Shown here piece after piece: positions 8,220 through 16,713 of a stretch of 64,000 nucleotides of DNA. The notes below the pieces were generated by a model. It worked only from the letters and a program-made list of their open reading frames with translations, was not told the DNA's origin and made no database searches. The translations under genes were made by a program, and so were the position numbers. Source of the DNA: Kineosporia aurantiaca JCM 3230 (lineage in GTDB: Bacteria > Actinomycetota > Actinomycetes > Actinomycetales > Kineosporiaceae); contig JODP01000018.1 in NCBI GenBank assembly GCA_000719025.1, positions 128,683 to 192,682 of the forward strand. Reading direction: 5' to 3'. Every line of letters begins with the position of its first letter. Position 1 is the stretch's first letter.

Positions 8220-8975
8220 TCAAGCTGGAATGATGGACGCTCCCTGGCCGCGTAGTTTCGACAGGATCGGATGGTCGGTGGGCGCGTCGGTGATGATCCC
8301 GCTGACCCCGGAAATCGGCAGAACTTGGAAAGGCGAAGCCGTTCCGATCTTTTCGCGGCTGGCCAGCACATAGGTGTCGGCCGCCTGCTGGGCCAGAGTG
8401 CGTTTCATCGCCGCCTCGTCCGCATCGCCCGTAGTGAGCCCGGTTTCGGGATGCACCCCGGTGACACCGAGCAGGAACACATCGGCGTTGACCTGGCGGG
8501 CCGCTTCAGCAGCAGCCGCGCCCGAGGTGACGGCGGAGTGCTTGAAGAGCCGACCGCCCAGCAGATAGACGTCGGCGGTGGGGTGGTCGAGCAGGGCCAC
8601 CACGACCGTCGGGCTGTGAGTGACGACGGTGACGGCCAGGTCTCGGGGCAGCGCCTCCGCCACGGCCAGCGCGGTGGTTCCGCCGTCGAGCAGCACGGTG
8701 CCGCCGGGCGGGATCAGCGTTATGGCCACCGCGGCCACGCGCTGCTTGCTTGAGGTGGCGACCGTTGTGCGGCTGGCGTAGTCGGCTACAGCTGGGGAAA
8801 CAGGAAGTGCCCCGCCGTAGACCCGTTGGCACAAGCCGGCCGCCGCCAGCTCGCGGAGGTCGCGGCGGATGCTGTCCTCCGCGACCCCGAGCTCGGTGGC
8901 GATGTCCTTGGCGATCAGCTTGCCGTCGGCCTGGAGCCGGGCCAGGAGGAAGTCACGACGTTCGGCAGCGAGCAT
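8220..8975 (-). CDS. DeoR-family transcriptional regulator
   Basis: 251 aa from ATG 8975 (MLAAERRDFLLARL), the usual DeoR opening; the in-frame ATG at 9035 would run into the divergent promoter. An N-terminal winged helix (about 5-60; KDIATELGVAEDSIRRDLREL) precedes the DeoR C-terminal sugar-phosphate sensor domain with DGGTTALAVAEALP, the VVTHSPTVVVALLDHP region, LLGGRLFKHSAVTSG and FLLGVTGVHPETGLTTGD. Ligands are usually phosphorylated sugars or nucleosides. It is divergent from a DUF4406-like gene 58 bases away, its most likely target. Confidence 0.92.
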   Translation of the reverse strand: MLAAERRDFLLARLQADGKLIAKDIATELGVAEDSIRRDLRELAAAGLCQRVYGGALPVSPAVADYASRTTVATSSKQRVAAVAITLIPPGGTVLLDGGTTALAVAEALPRDLAVTVVTHSPTVVVALLDHPTADVYLLGGRLFKHSAVTSGAAAAEAARQVNADVFLLGVTGVHPETGLTTGDADEAAMKRTLAQQAADTYVLASREKIGTASPFQVLPISGVSGIITDAPTDHPILSKLRGQGASIIPA

Positions 8976-9033
8976 GCGCGTTAATCCTTGTTTGTATCGA
9001 CTATTACGTGATTCGCAGTCTACAGTGTTCAAC

Positions 9034-9405
9034 ATGACGACACCTCTGCTGATCCTGATCGCCGGCCCCTACCGCTCGGGCACCGGCGACGATCCCGACC
9101 TGATGGCCGCCAATCTGGCCCGGCTGGAGGAGGCTTCGTGGCCGGTCTTCCGCGCTGGTCACGTGCCAATGATCGGCGAATGGGTGGCCCTTCCGGTGCT
9201 GCGCAGCGCGGGGGCTGAGGGGGTGGGCGACCCGCTGGCCGAACAGGTTCTCTACCCCACCGCCGAGCGTCTGCTCGCGCACTGTGACGCGGTGCTGCGC
9301 CTGCCGGGCGCTTCCACCGGTGCGGACCAAGACGTCAAAATCGCGGAAGAACGTGGACTGCCCGTGTACTACCGCGTTGAGGACGTCCCGGGTTACCAGC
9401 CCTGA
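9034..9405 (+). CDS. DUF4406 / nucleoside 2-deoxyribosyltransferase-like protein
   Basis: 123 aa. It opens with LLILIAGPYRSG, the beta strand and phosphate/sugar loop typical of the nucleoside 2-deoxyribosyltransferase-like superfamily. It then has DPDLMAANLARLEEASWPVFRAGHVP and an acidic loop, and ends in ADQDVKIAEERGLPVYYRVEDVP, the family's characteristic last helix and strand. Its role could be base exchange or hydrolysis of nucleosides or nucleotides, but no substrate is shown. It is divergent from the DeoR regulator, which fits sugar-phosphate or nucleoside control. Confidence 0.75.
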   Translation: MTTPLLILIAGPYRSGTGDDPDLMAANLARLEEASWPVFRAGHVPMIGEWVALPVLRSAGAEGVGDPLAEQVLYPTAERLLAHCDAVLRLPGASTGADQDVKIAEERGLPVYYRVEDVPGYQP

Positions 9406-9417
9406 GCGCCCTGGCTC

Positions 9418-9503
9418 TCGCGTCACGAGGGCCTGGGCGCCCTCGGTGAGCACGGCGGCGAAGCCCTGGAAGACGTGGGCTGCGCCCGGGAACGTCCGCA
9501 AGG
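9418..9503 (-). pseudogene. Remnant of an alpha/beta hydrolase C-terminus
   Basis: On the minus strand the frame from about 9503 reads LRTFPGAAHVFQGFAAVL and then TEGAQAL, the catalytic-histidine tail typical of the HSL/esterase alpha/beta hydrolases (PGAxHxFxxF). Nothing upstream on this strand continues the fold, and no start codon or ribosome site fits. I read it as a fragment left by deletion, adjoining a LysR fragment on the opposite strand. Confidence 0.5.
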
Positions 9504-9796
9504 CCCGGAACCCGGCTCATCGCCACCCTCCCCACCGCATCGCCGCCGAGCACGCGTCCAACCCCGCGCTGCGAACCCTGCCCGCCCCTTCGGAGATCCC
9601 CCCGCTGCGCTACCACATGACCTGGCATCCCCGCCTGGACGACGACCCGGCTCAGCGCTGGTTGCGCGACAGGGTTCGCGACGTCCTCGCCGAGCCGCCC
9701 CCGCAATCGCAATCCGGCCGAGACGCTCAGGATGACGAGCCCGCGGACGACAGGAACGCTGGAGATCCGCCGAAGCGATCCCGGAGGACATCGTGA
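9495..9796 (+). pseudogene. Remnant of a LysR-type regulator C-terminus, frameshifted
   Basis: The first frame reads GTRLIATLP (9507-9533). One base out of frame it continues RIAAEHASNPALRTLP and then LRYHMTWHPRLDDDP and AQRWLRDRV to about 9700. The order LIATLP / RIAAE / HMTWHPRLDDDPAxxWLR is the C-terminal end of many actinobacterial LysR regulators. A single-base loss near 9533 breaks the frame, and the whole N-terminal DNA-binding part is missing. The frame stops at 9796, overlapping the GTG of the next gene. Confidence 0.6.
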
Positions 9797-10116
9797 GCAC
9801 GCTGAGCATCCAGTCCGGCCCGACCGGCCTCTCCCCCGCCGGCAGCACCTCGGGAAGCCCCGCCGAGCGTGCTTACCAGCGCGCGGTGAAGGCCTTGACC
9901 GCGGCGCAGAACCGGCTGGCCAAGGACCTGGGCGAGCGGGCCGACGAGGTCACGATCAAGCAGGACCGGATGGCGGTGCAGCAGGCCGCCGCAGCGGTGG
10001 CCAACGCCCTGGCCGCGCTGGCGCACGAGAAGGACCAGCGGAACCGTCCCGCCTCGACGGCCACGGTGCTGTCGGCCCTAGTGGAGGCGAAGAACACGGT
10101 GGATCTGTACGCCTGA
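9793..10116 (+). CDS. Hypothetical small helical protein
   Basis: 107 aa from GTG 9793, whose codon overlaps the TGA ending the LysR remnant (GTGA). After a Ser/Gly/Pro-rich N-terminus (about 25 residues) come predicted long helices rich in Ala, Lys and Gln (YQRAVKALTAAQNRLAKDL; VQQAAAAVANALAALAHEK), ending NTVDLYA. No signal peptide or membrane segment is visible. It resembles small DUF proteins of actinobacteria, but I do not recognise the family. Confidence 0.65.
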   Translation: MSTLSIQSGPTGLSPAGSTSGSPAERAYQRAVKALTAAQNRLAKDLGERADEVTIKQDRMAVQQAAAAVANALAALAHEKDQRNRPASTATVLSALVEAKNTVDLYA

Positions 10117-10311
10117 CCGGTGAGCCCGTCCCGATGAACGGACGATCGGGGCCTCGCCAGGGATCCGGTGCCCGACTCCGACTGCTCATCTTCTGGACAC
10201 CAGCCGTACGCGCAGTATTTCGGCCCCACCGACCGCTCACCCGGCAGCCTCAGGACCGGCCGGCCCAAGGGGACGATCGCCGCCCCGAATGAGGGACGTG
10301 CGGAAGTAGCA

Positions 10312-10331
10312 CTAGCGACGAAAGTCCCGTT
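10312..10331. promoter_or_regulatory. DevR/DosR-like box upstream of xfp-ackA
   Basis: The core GCGACGAAAGTCCC (10315-10328) matches GGGAC-N4-GTCCC with one mismatch, and the known DosR core GGGACTWWAGTCCC at 12 of 14 positions. It lies 95 bases before the xfp start. DevR/DosR boxes mark hypoxia or nitric oxide induced genes in mycobacteria and streptomycetes. Control of a fermentative phosphoketolase-acetate kinase pair fits, but is inferred. Confidence 0.5.
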
Positions 10332-10423
10332 GGCACAATCGCCCGTGTCCGGGAGGATCGAACCACGCCCCCAGCCCTGGCCGGCCGGGAGGTGCCCCCA
10401 GATCGAGAGGAGCGGCTCGGGCG

Positions 10424-12874
10424 ATGACCGATGCCATGACCGACGAGACGTTGACCGGTAGCGCGCGGAACAGCGAAAATCCCCTTACGGAAGAGGAACT
10501 CGCGGGGATCAATGCCTATTGGCGGGCCGCGAACTACCTGTCCGTGGGCCAGATCTACCTACTCGACAACCCTTTGTTGCACGAACCGCTGGCGCCGGAG
10601 CACATCAAGCCCCGCCTACTCGGGCACTGGGGCACCACTCCCGGCCTGAACCTGATCTACGCGCACATGAACCGCCTGATCAAGCAGCGGGACCTGGACG
10701 CCATCTACATCACCGGTCCCGGTCACGGCGGTCCCGGGCTGGTCGCGAACGCCTATCTGGAGGGCACCTACAGCGAGGTCTACTCCAGCATCACGCAGGA
10801 CGAGACCGGACTCCGTAAGCTGTTCCGCCAGTTCTCCTTTCCCGGTGGCATCCCGAGCCACGTCGCCCCGGAGACGCCCGGTTCCATCCACGAAGGCGGT
10901 GAGCTAGGGTACGCCCTGGTGCACGGCTACGGCGCGATCTTCGACAACCCCGACCTGATCGCCCTGACCGTGGTGGGCGACGGCGAGGCGGAGACCGGCC
11001 CGCTGGCGGCGAGCTGGCACTCGAACAAGTTCGTCGACCCGCGGCGGGACGGCGCGGTGCTGCCGATCCTGCACCTGAACGGCTACAAGATCGCCAACCC
11101 GACGGTGCTGGCCCGGATCCCCGAGCAGCAGCTGGTCTCGCTGATGGAGGGCTACGGGCACAAGCCGTACCTGGTGACCGGCGAAGACCCGGACCAGGTG
11201 CACCAGGCGCTGGCCGCGGCGATGGAGGCCGCGCTGGACGACATCGCCCAGATCCAGAACGCCGCCCGCACCGGTCAGGGCATCGACTCCCCCGCCTGGC
11301 CGATGATCGTGCTGCGCACGCCCAAGGGCTGGACCGGCCCCAAGGTCGTCGACGGGCAGAAGGTCGAGGGCACGTTCCGCGCCCACCAGGTGCCGTTGGC
11401 CGGTACCAAGACCGACGCGGAACACCGGGCCCAGCTGGAGGAGTGGCTGCGGAGCTACCACCCGGAGGAGCTGTTCGGGCCGGACGGCTCGCTGCTGCCG
11501 GAAATCGCCGCCTGGGCGCCTGAGGGAAACCGGCGGATGAGCGCCAACCCGCACGCCAACGGTGGCCTGCTGATCCGCGACCTGCGTCTGCCCGACTTCC
11601 GGGAGTACGGCGTGGACGTGACCGAAGCGGGCGCCAGGTCCGGCGAGGCCACCCGGCAGCTCGGGGCCTGGCTGCGGGACGTGATGATCGCCAACCCGGA
11701 CAACTTCCGGCTGATGGGCCCGGACGAGGTCGCCTCCAACCGGCTCTCCCCGGTGTTCGAGGCCACCGACCGGGCCTGGGACGCGGCCCGGATCGAGGGG
11801 GACGACCACCTCGACCCGAGCGGCCAGGTGATGGAGGTGCTCTCCGAGCACCTCTGCCAGGGCTGGCTCGAGGGTTACACCCTGACCGGCCGGCACGGGC
11901 TCTTCACCTGCTACGAGGCCTTCATCCACATCATCGACGCGATGTTCAACCAGCACGCGAAGTGGCTGAAGACCACCCGGGAGATCCCCTGGCGGCGTCC
12001 CGTCCCGTCGCTGAACTACCTGCTCTCGTCGCACGTGTGGCGCCAGGACCACAACGGGTTCTCGCACCAGGACCCGGGTTTCATCGACCACGTGGTGAAC
12101 AAGAAGGCCGAGGTCGTCCGGGTCTACCTGCCGCCGGACACGAACACTCTGCTCTCGGTGGCCGACCACTGCCTGCGCAGCCGGAACTACGTCAACGTGA
12201 TCGTGGCGGGCAAGCAGCCGGCCCTGAACTACCTGACGATGGACGAGGCGATTGCCCACTGCACCCGCGGCCTGGGCATCTGGCCCTGGGCGTCGAACTG
12301 CGACGGTGAGCCGGACGTGGTGCTGGCCTGCGCCGGCGACATTCCGACCCTGGAGACCCTGGCCGCCGCCGATCTGCTGCGCCAGCACCTGCCGGAGCTC
12401 AAGGTACGCGTCATCAACGTCGTCGACCTCATGCGCCTGCAGTCGGAATCGGAACACCCGCACGGACTTTCCGACAACGACTTCGACGCGCTGTTCACCC
12501 CGGACAAGCCCGTCGTCTTCGCCTACCACGGCTACCCGGCGCTGATCCACCGGCTCACCTACCGCCGGAACAACCACGACAACATCCACGTCCGCGGGTA
12601 CAAGGAGGAGGGCACCACCACCACGCCGTTCGACATGGTGATGCTCAACGATCTGGACCGGTACCGGCTGGCGATGGACGTCATCGACCGGGTCCCCTCG
12701 CTCGGCAGCAGCCGGGCGGTGCTCCGGCAGCACTTCGACGACCTGCGGATCGAGGCCCGCGCCTACACCCGCGAACACGGTGAGGACTCCCCGGAGATCT
12801 CCGGCTGGGCCTGGCCCTACGCTGAGACCGGCAACGACACCGTCAGCGGCGCCGACAGCCGCGAGCAGGAGTAA
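10424..12874 (+). CDS. xfp: Xylulose-5-phosphate/fructose-6-phosphate phosphoketolase
   Basis: Cleaves xylulose 5-phosphate or fructose 6-phosphate with phosphate, giving acetyl phosphate and glyceraldehyde 3-phosphate or erythrose 4-phosphate; it needs TPP and Mg. The 816-aa length is normal for the family. Visible are the N-terminal substrate region (YWRAANYLSVGQIYL), HEGGELGYAL, the TPP motif GDGEAETGPLAASWHSNKF, GYGHKPYLVTGED, and the C-terminal RGYKEEGTTTTPFDM. A purine-rich stretch (GAGAGGAG, about 10404-10411) precedes the ATG. It is followed after 4 bases by ackA, so acetyl phosphate can go straight to acetate plus ATP. A DevR-like box lies upstream. Confidence 0.97.
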   Translation: MTDAMTDETLTGSARNSENPLTEEELAGINAYWRAANYLSVGQIYLLDNPLLHEPLAPEHIKPRLLGHWGTTPGLNLIYAHMNRLIKQRDLDAIYITGPGHGGPGLVANAYLEGTYSEVYSSITQDETGLRKLFRQFSFPGGIPSHVAPETPGSIHEGGELGYALVHGYGAIFDNPDLIALTVVGDGEAETGPLAASWHSNKFVDPRRDGAVLPILHLNGYKIANPTVLARIPEQQLVSLMEGYGHKPYLVTGEDPDQVHQALAAAMEAALDDIAQIQNAARTGQGIDSPAWPMIVLRTPKGWTGPKVVDGQKVEGTFRAHQVPLAGTKTDAEHRAQLEEWLRSYHPEELFGPDGSLLPEIAAWAPEGNRRMSANPHANGGLLIRDLRLPDFREYGVDVTEAGARSGEATRQLGAWLRDVMIANPDNFRLMGPDEVASNRLSPVFEATDRAWDAARIEGDDHLDPSGQVMEVLSEHLCQGWLEGYTLTGRHGLFTCYEAFIHIIDAMFNQHAKWLKTTREIPWRRPVPSLNYLLSSHVWRQDHNGFSHQDPGFIDHVVNKKAEVVRVYLPPDTNTLLSVADHCLRSRNYVNVIVAGKQPALNYLTMDEAIAHCTRGLGIWPWASNCDGEPDVVLACAGDIPTLETLAAADLLRQHLPELKVRVINVVDLMRLQSESEHPHGLSDNDFDALFTPDKPVVFAYHGYPALIHRLTYRRNNHDNIHVRGYKEEGTTTTPFDMVMLNDLDRYRLAMDVIDRVPSLGSSRAVLRQHFDDLRIEARAYTREHGEDSPEISGWAWPYAETGNDTVSGADSREQE

Positions 12875-12878
12875 CCCG

Positions 12879-13970
12879 ATGCGCGTTCTGGTGGTCAACG
12901 CAGGCTCCTCCAGCCTGAAGGTCCGGTTGCTGGGTGAGGCGGACGAGATCGTCGGCACGGTCGACCTGCCCGCCGACAGCTCGGGTTTCGACACCGCTCA
13001 GCTGTCCGCGGCGCTGAAGGACTGGCCGGAGCCGGAAGCGGTCGGCCACCGGATCGTGCACGGCGGGACCCGGTTCAGCGGACCGGTGCGGATCGAGGGT
13101 GAGGTCATGGACCAGCTCCGTGACCTCACCGCCCTCGCCCCGCTGCACCAGCCCAAGGCGATCGCCGGGCTGGAGGCGGTGGCCGAGGTGCTGCCCGACG
13201 TTCCTGCGGTCGGCTGTTTCGACACCGCGTTCCACACCACGCTCTCGGCCGGGGCCAGTACCTATGCGGTGCCGGCCGAGTGGCGGGAGAGCTACAGCGT
13301 CCGCCGCTACGGGTTCCACGGCCTCTCCCACGCCTACGCGTCGGCCCGGGCCGCGGTCCTGGCCGATCAGCCGCTGTCCGAGCTGCGCATCGTGGTCTGC
13401 CATCTCGGCGCCGGGGCCTCGCTCAGCGCGGTCGCGGGCGGCGTCAGCGTGGACACCACGATGGGCTTCACCCCGCTCGAGGGCCTGGTCATGGCCACCC
13501 GCTCGGGCACGGTCGACCCGGGTCTGGTGCTCTGGTTGCAGTCCCAGGCGGGGCTTTCGGCCAAGGACGTCTCCGACGGACTCGAGCGGGCCGGTGGCCT
13601 GACCGCGCTGGCCGGCACCGCGGACATGCGGGAGGTGCAGAAGGGGGTCGAGAACGGTGACGAGCGGGCCCAGCTCGCCCTCGAGGTCTACACCCACCGC
13701 CTGGTCGGCTCGATCGGCTCGATGATTGCCTCGGCCGGCGGCCTGGACGTGCTGGTCTTCACCGGCGGCGTCGGGGAGAACTCGTCCCTGGTCCGCAGCC
13801 AGGTGGCAGGCCGGCTGGGCTGGGCCGGGGTCACGGTCGACGGCAGCCTCAACGCCTCGGCCCGCACCGACCTGGAGATCAGTTCCGAGCGCTCGGCGGC
13901 CCGCACCTTCGTCGTCACCGCCCGGGAGGACCTGCAGATCGCCGGCGAGGTCCGTCGCCTCCTCGGCTGA
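12879..13970 (+). CDS. ackA: Acetate kinase
   Basis: Converts acetyl phosphate and ADP to acetate and ATP (reversible). The 363-aa protein shows both acetate/butyrate kinase signatures: VNAGSSSLKVR at the N-terminus and the second around GFHGLSHAYAS. GAGASLSAVAGG, DTTMGFTPLEGLVMATRSG (ADP/acetate site) and FTGGVGENS also match. It is somewhat shorter than the usual approximately 400 aa, but the core is complete. The ATG at 12879 has CAGGAG upstream and follows xfp by 4 bases, so the two are one operon working in sequence. Confidence 0.96.
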   Translation: MRVLVVNAGSSSLKVRLLGEADEIVGTVDLPADSSGFDTAQLSAALKDWPEPEAVGHRIVHGGTRFSGPVRIEGEVMDQLRDLTALAPLHQPKAIAGLEAVAEVLPDVPAVGCFDTAFHTTLSAGASTYAVPAEWRESYSVRRYGFHGLSHAYASARAAVLADQPLSELRIVVCHLGAGASLSAVAGGVSVDTTMGFTPLEGLVMATRSGTVDPGLVLWLQSQAGLSAKDVSDGLERAGGLTALAGTADMREVQKGVENGDERAQLALEVYTHRLVGSIGSMIASAGGLDVLVFTGGVGENSSLVRSQVAGRLGWAGVTVDGSLNASARTDLEISSERSAARTFVVTAREDLQIAGEVRRLLG

Positions 13971-13980
13971 TGTCGGCCGA

Positions 13981-14025
13981 GGTCGGCTCAGGTCGGCTCA
14001 AGGTCGGCTGAATGAGGGACGCCGG
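13981..14025. repeat. Short direct repeats and shared GGGACGCCGGTGG element after ackA
   Basis: GGTCGGCTCA occurs at 13981-13990 and 13991-14000, and GGTCGGCTG at 14002-14010. The following ATGAGGGACGCCGGTGG matches elements at about 297-311 (one base different) and 59749-59765. The ackA-to-14143 gap holds no gene. Confidence 0.5.
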
Positions 14026-14142
14026 TGGCGAAGGAGGCGGGACGCGAAGGTGAGGCGGGTGGTGGGCGTGTCGCAGAGGACGATTATCACGCTGCGTTGG
14101 GATGATCGCGGGGAGTAGTCGTAGAGCCTGAGGGGGCGCCCC

Positions 14143-15858
14143 GTGATCGACATTGACGTGCTGTCGACCGCGGCGGGACTGAAGGAGTTCGACGCCGCGA
14201 CCGTGGCCGCATACTGCCAGGCCGAAGAGGAGCGGGTGATTCTGGTGCTGGACGGTCACCCGGACCTCTTCGCCAAGCGGATCCCGCGCCATCAGGCCTA
14301 CCCCGCCTCGCCGCGTTACCGGGTGCTGCATCCGGATGCGCTGGCCCGGCGCATCTCCTCGTTCTCCGCGACCCCGGACTTCTCACCCTGGCCCGGCTAC
14401 GCGCAGATCCCTTCCCCCGCAGAGCCATTGGATCGGCTCCCCGAACCGGACGCCGACTCCGACCCGCTGGGGGACGAGGCCTTCCGATCCGACCAGCCTC
14501 AGAGTCCGGAACCCGAAGCAGATCTGGACCCAGGGCCGACCGAGGATTCCGCCCACCTGCCGGGCCTGGGCCTGATTCCGGACCCGGACCCCGTAATGGA
14601 CTCCCCCTCGGTACTCAACCTGGACTCGCTGCCGGACCTCGCCCCCCGGCCGGACGCCGAGCCGAAGTCCGGGCCGGTCCTGGATCCAAGAGTGGTGCTG
14701 AACCCCGACCGGCGACCGGGATCGGCTCCGATTGCCCACCGGACCAACGAATCCGGGCCGTCTTCGGAGTCGGACCCAACGGCCCCGGATGCACCTCGTA
14801 CCCGTCCGCGCCCGCGCTCCGGCCCCCGTCCGCGCCGACCCGAACGCGGTGACCAGGCCGGCCCCCGACACACCCCCGGAGGCTTCACCAGCGGCGGATA
14901 CACAAGCGGGGGGTACACCTCGGCCAGCACTTCCTCCCGACGTACCCCGCTGGATCAGAACCCTTCCGACGCAACTGCTTCCAAGCGTCCCTCATCAGCC
15001 GGCACTACCCCGGCGCGGAATCCCGCCCCCTGGAACCGGTCTGCCGACAACCCGTCCGGCCCCGCACTCGATGGCGGACAGCCAAACATCGCACCAATCA
15101 GCGCATCTCAACCCAGCGTAGCCAGGCCGCCCGCCCCCCAACCCCACCAATATCCCCAACCCCACCAGGCACCGCAGCCACACCAAGTCCCGCGGCCGGC
15201 GCAGCGCCGCCATTCCCCGGGGACCCACCTCAGTCGTCCCTCGTTGCCGCAATTGGGGGCCCCGAGCGTCCCTAATCCGGATGTTCCCCGGGCCTATCCC
15301 GAAGACCTACCCCGGCGGCCCAAGGGGCAGGCCGTTCCGCGCGCCTACGTTGATCTGCCGCGGGCAGCAGCGACCGACCTCCCGAGGGCCACTGGCCCGC
15401 ATCCGCAGCAGCGTCGGCCGGGTTGGGAAGCGGACGATTTCCCGGAAGCCGGTGCCGACCGGCTTGAGGTCATCCATGGGCGGGAACCGGAGCCTGACCC
15501 TCGCCTGACCCACGCCGAGAGCACCCTGCTGGCGTGCGCCCGGGAACGCGATCCACAGGCTCGCCACGCACTGGCGTCTGCGGCGATGAGTGCGCTCAGC
15601 GAGTGCGTCCCCAATCTGCCGCGGGACGGGGAACTGCACACGGCCGAGCTTCCGCCGCGGCTGCGGTTTGCCCTGACGCTGGCCACGCTCACCCTGATCG
15701 AGAGCACCGGACAGCCGATCGCCCGGAAACTCCTGGTCTCCGCCTACGACGACGCAACAGCTCTTGCCCAGGAGTTTCTCCCGTCCCGTCAGGCCGATCT
15801 GATCTCCCGCTTCCGGGCTCTGGCCTCTGGCCGTTCGGGGGAATACCCGGGGGTCTGA
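14143..15858 (+). CDS. Proline-rich hypothetical protein with two conserved-looking ends
   Basis: 571 aa from GTG 14143. Residues 1-80 look folded (DIDVLSTAAGLKEFDAATVAAYC, ILVLDGHPDLFAKRIPRHQ). Residues about 90-420 are a long low-complexity linker rich in Pro, Asp, Ser and Arg, with small repeats such as GGYTSGGYTS and PHQ-P. The last 120 residues (LTHAESTLLACARERDPQARHALASAA to the end) are predicted helical and again look folded. No signal peptide or membrane segment. The architecture suggests a tether between two domains; no family recognised. Confidence 0.7.
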   Translation: MIDIDVLSTAAGLKEFDAATVAAYCQAEEERVILVLDGHPDLFAKRIPRHQAYPASPRYRVLHPDALARRISSFSATPDFSPWPGYAQIPSPAEPLDRLPEPDADSDPLGDEAFRSDQPQSPEPEADLDPGPTEDSAHLPGLGLIPDPDPVMDSPSVLNLDSLPDLAPRPDAEPKSGPVLDPRVVLNPDRRPGSAPIAHRTNESGPSSESDPTAPDAPRTRPRPRSGPRPRRPERGDQAGPRHTPGGFTSGGYTSGGYTSASTSSRRTPLDQNPSDATASKRPSSAGTTPARNPAPWNRSADNPSGPALDGGQPNIAPISASQPSVARPPAPQPHQYPQPHQAPQPHQVPRPAQRRHSPGTHLSRPSLPQLGAPSVPNPDVPRAYPEDLPRRPKGQAVPRAYVDLPRAAATDLPRATGPHPQQRRPGWEADDFPEAGADRLEVIHGREPEPDPRLTHAESTLLACARERDPQARHALASAAMSALSECVPNLPRDGELHTAELPPRLRFALTLATLTLIESTGQPIARKLLVSAYDDATALAQEFLPSRQADLISRFRALASGRSGEYPGV

Positions 15859-16004
15859 AGATCACCGGGGAGCACGCCGACATCGTTATACCGAACGATA
15901 CTCACGGGTTATTTCCGGGATCTTCCGGCGCGTTCTCGCAACCCTCCTGACCAGGCATTCTGTTATCTGGAAGAGTGTCCCAGGAGCGAATGGGCGCGAT
16001 GCGG

Positions 16005-16032
16005 GTCCGCTATTATCGTCCACCTCGCGGAC
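16005..16032 (+). promoter_or_regulatory. Putative promoter and leader hairpin of the cold-shock gene
   Basis: TATTAT at 16011-16016 is a near-consensus -10 box. GTCCGC (16005-16010) and GCGGAC (16027-16032) form an inverted repeat around it. It lies 28 bases upstream of the GTG start at 16060. Cold-shock genes often have structured leaders, but here the hairpin would overlap the promoter itself. Confidence 0.35.
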
Positions 16033-16059
16033 GGCGATGACGAGAAGGATGCGACTGCT

Positions 16060-16710
16060 GTGGCGACAGGGAAGATCCTGCGGTTCGATGAAATTCGGGG
16101 ATACGGCTTCATTGCTCCGGACTCCGGTGGTGAAGACGTCTTTCTGCATGCCAACGCGCTGCTCGCGGAAAAACATCAGTACCACCCGGGAGTGCCGGTC
16201 GAGTTCGACGTGATCGAGGGTGAGCGGGGTCTGAAGGCCACTGCGGTGCGCGTCGTGCGGGGTAAGACAGCCCCCGCGCCGATGCCCGCTCCCAAGCCGG
16301 CGACCGTACCTTCCCCGGCGATGCAGGCTCCTGCTACCCACGGGCCGGCTGCCCAGCCCCAGCCCAACCTCGCCGTCCCCTCCCCCGCCGCCCAGCCGCA
16401 CAGCAGCGGCGCCAACGGGTCCGTCGGCACGGCCACCGTCACCGCCACACCGCCCGTCGTCACTCCGGCCACGGTGGCCGCGCAGGGCGGTCACGTCGTG
16501 GCGCCGGTCAGTTCCCCGGCCATCGCCCAGCAGCGCTCGGCCAACGGCACCGAGCGCCCGGCCCGTGAGGCGGTCTCCCCCGACGCACTGGGCACCGAAC
16601 TGGTCGAGCTGTGCCTGGAGTCGGTGCCGAGCATGACCGGCGAGCAGATCACCCAGCTGCGCCGCGCCGTGGTCACCATGGCCCGGCGGCACGGCTGGGT
16701 GAACGAGTAA
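16060..16710 (+). CDS. Cold-shock-domain protein with long C-terminal extension
   Basis: 216 aa from GTG 16060. Residues 1-70 are a complete cold-shock OB fold: GKILRFDEIRGYGFIAPD carries the RNP1-like YGFI, and EDVFLHANAL is the RNP2-like motif. It should bind single-stranded RNA or DNA. Residues 70-165 are an Ala/Pro/Thr/Val linker (PAPMPAPKPATVPSPA and similar). The last 45 residues (LGTELVELCLESVPSMTGEQ to VNE) look like a small helical domain. Classical CspA is only about 67 aa, so this is an enlarged form. Its stop lies 3 bases from the end of the convergent acyltransferase. Confidence 0.88.
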   Translation: MATGKILRFDEIRGYGFIAPDSGGEDVFLHANALLAEKHQYHPGVPVEFDVIEGERGLKATAVRVVRGKTAPAPMPAPKPATVPSPAMQAPATHGPAAQPQPNLAVPSPAAQPHSSGANGSVGTATVTATPPVVTPATVAAQGGHVVAPVSSPAIAQQRSANGTERPAREAVSPDALGTELVELCLESVPSMTGEQITQLRRAVVTMARRHGWVNE

Positions 16711-16713
16711 CCC

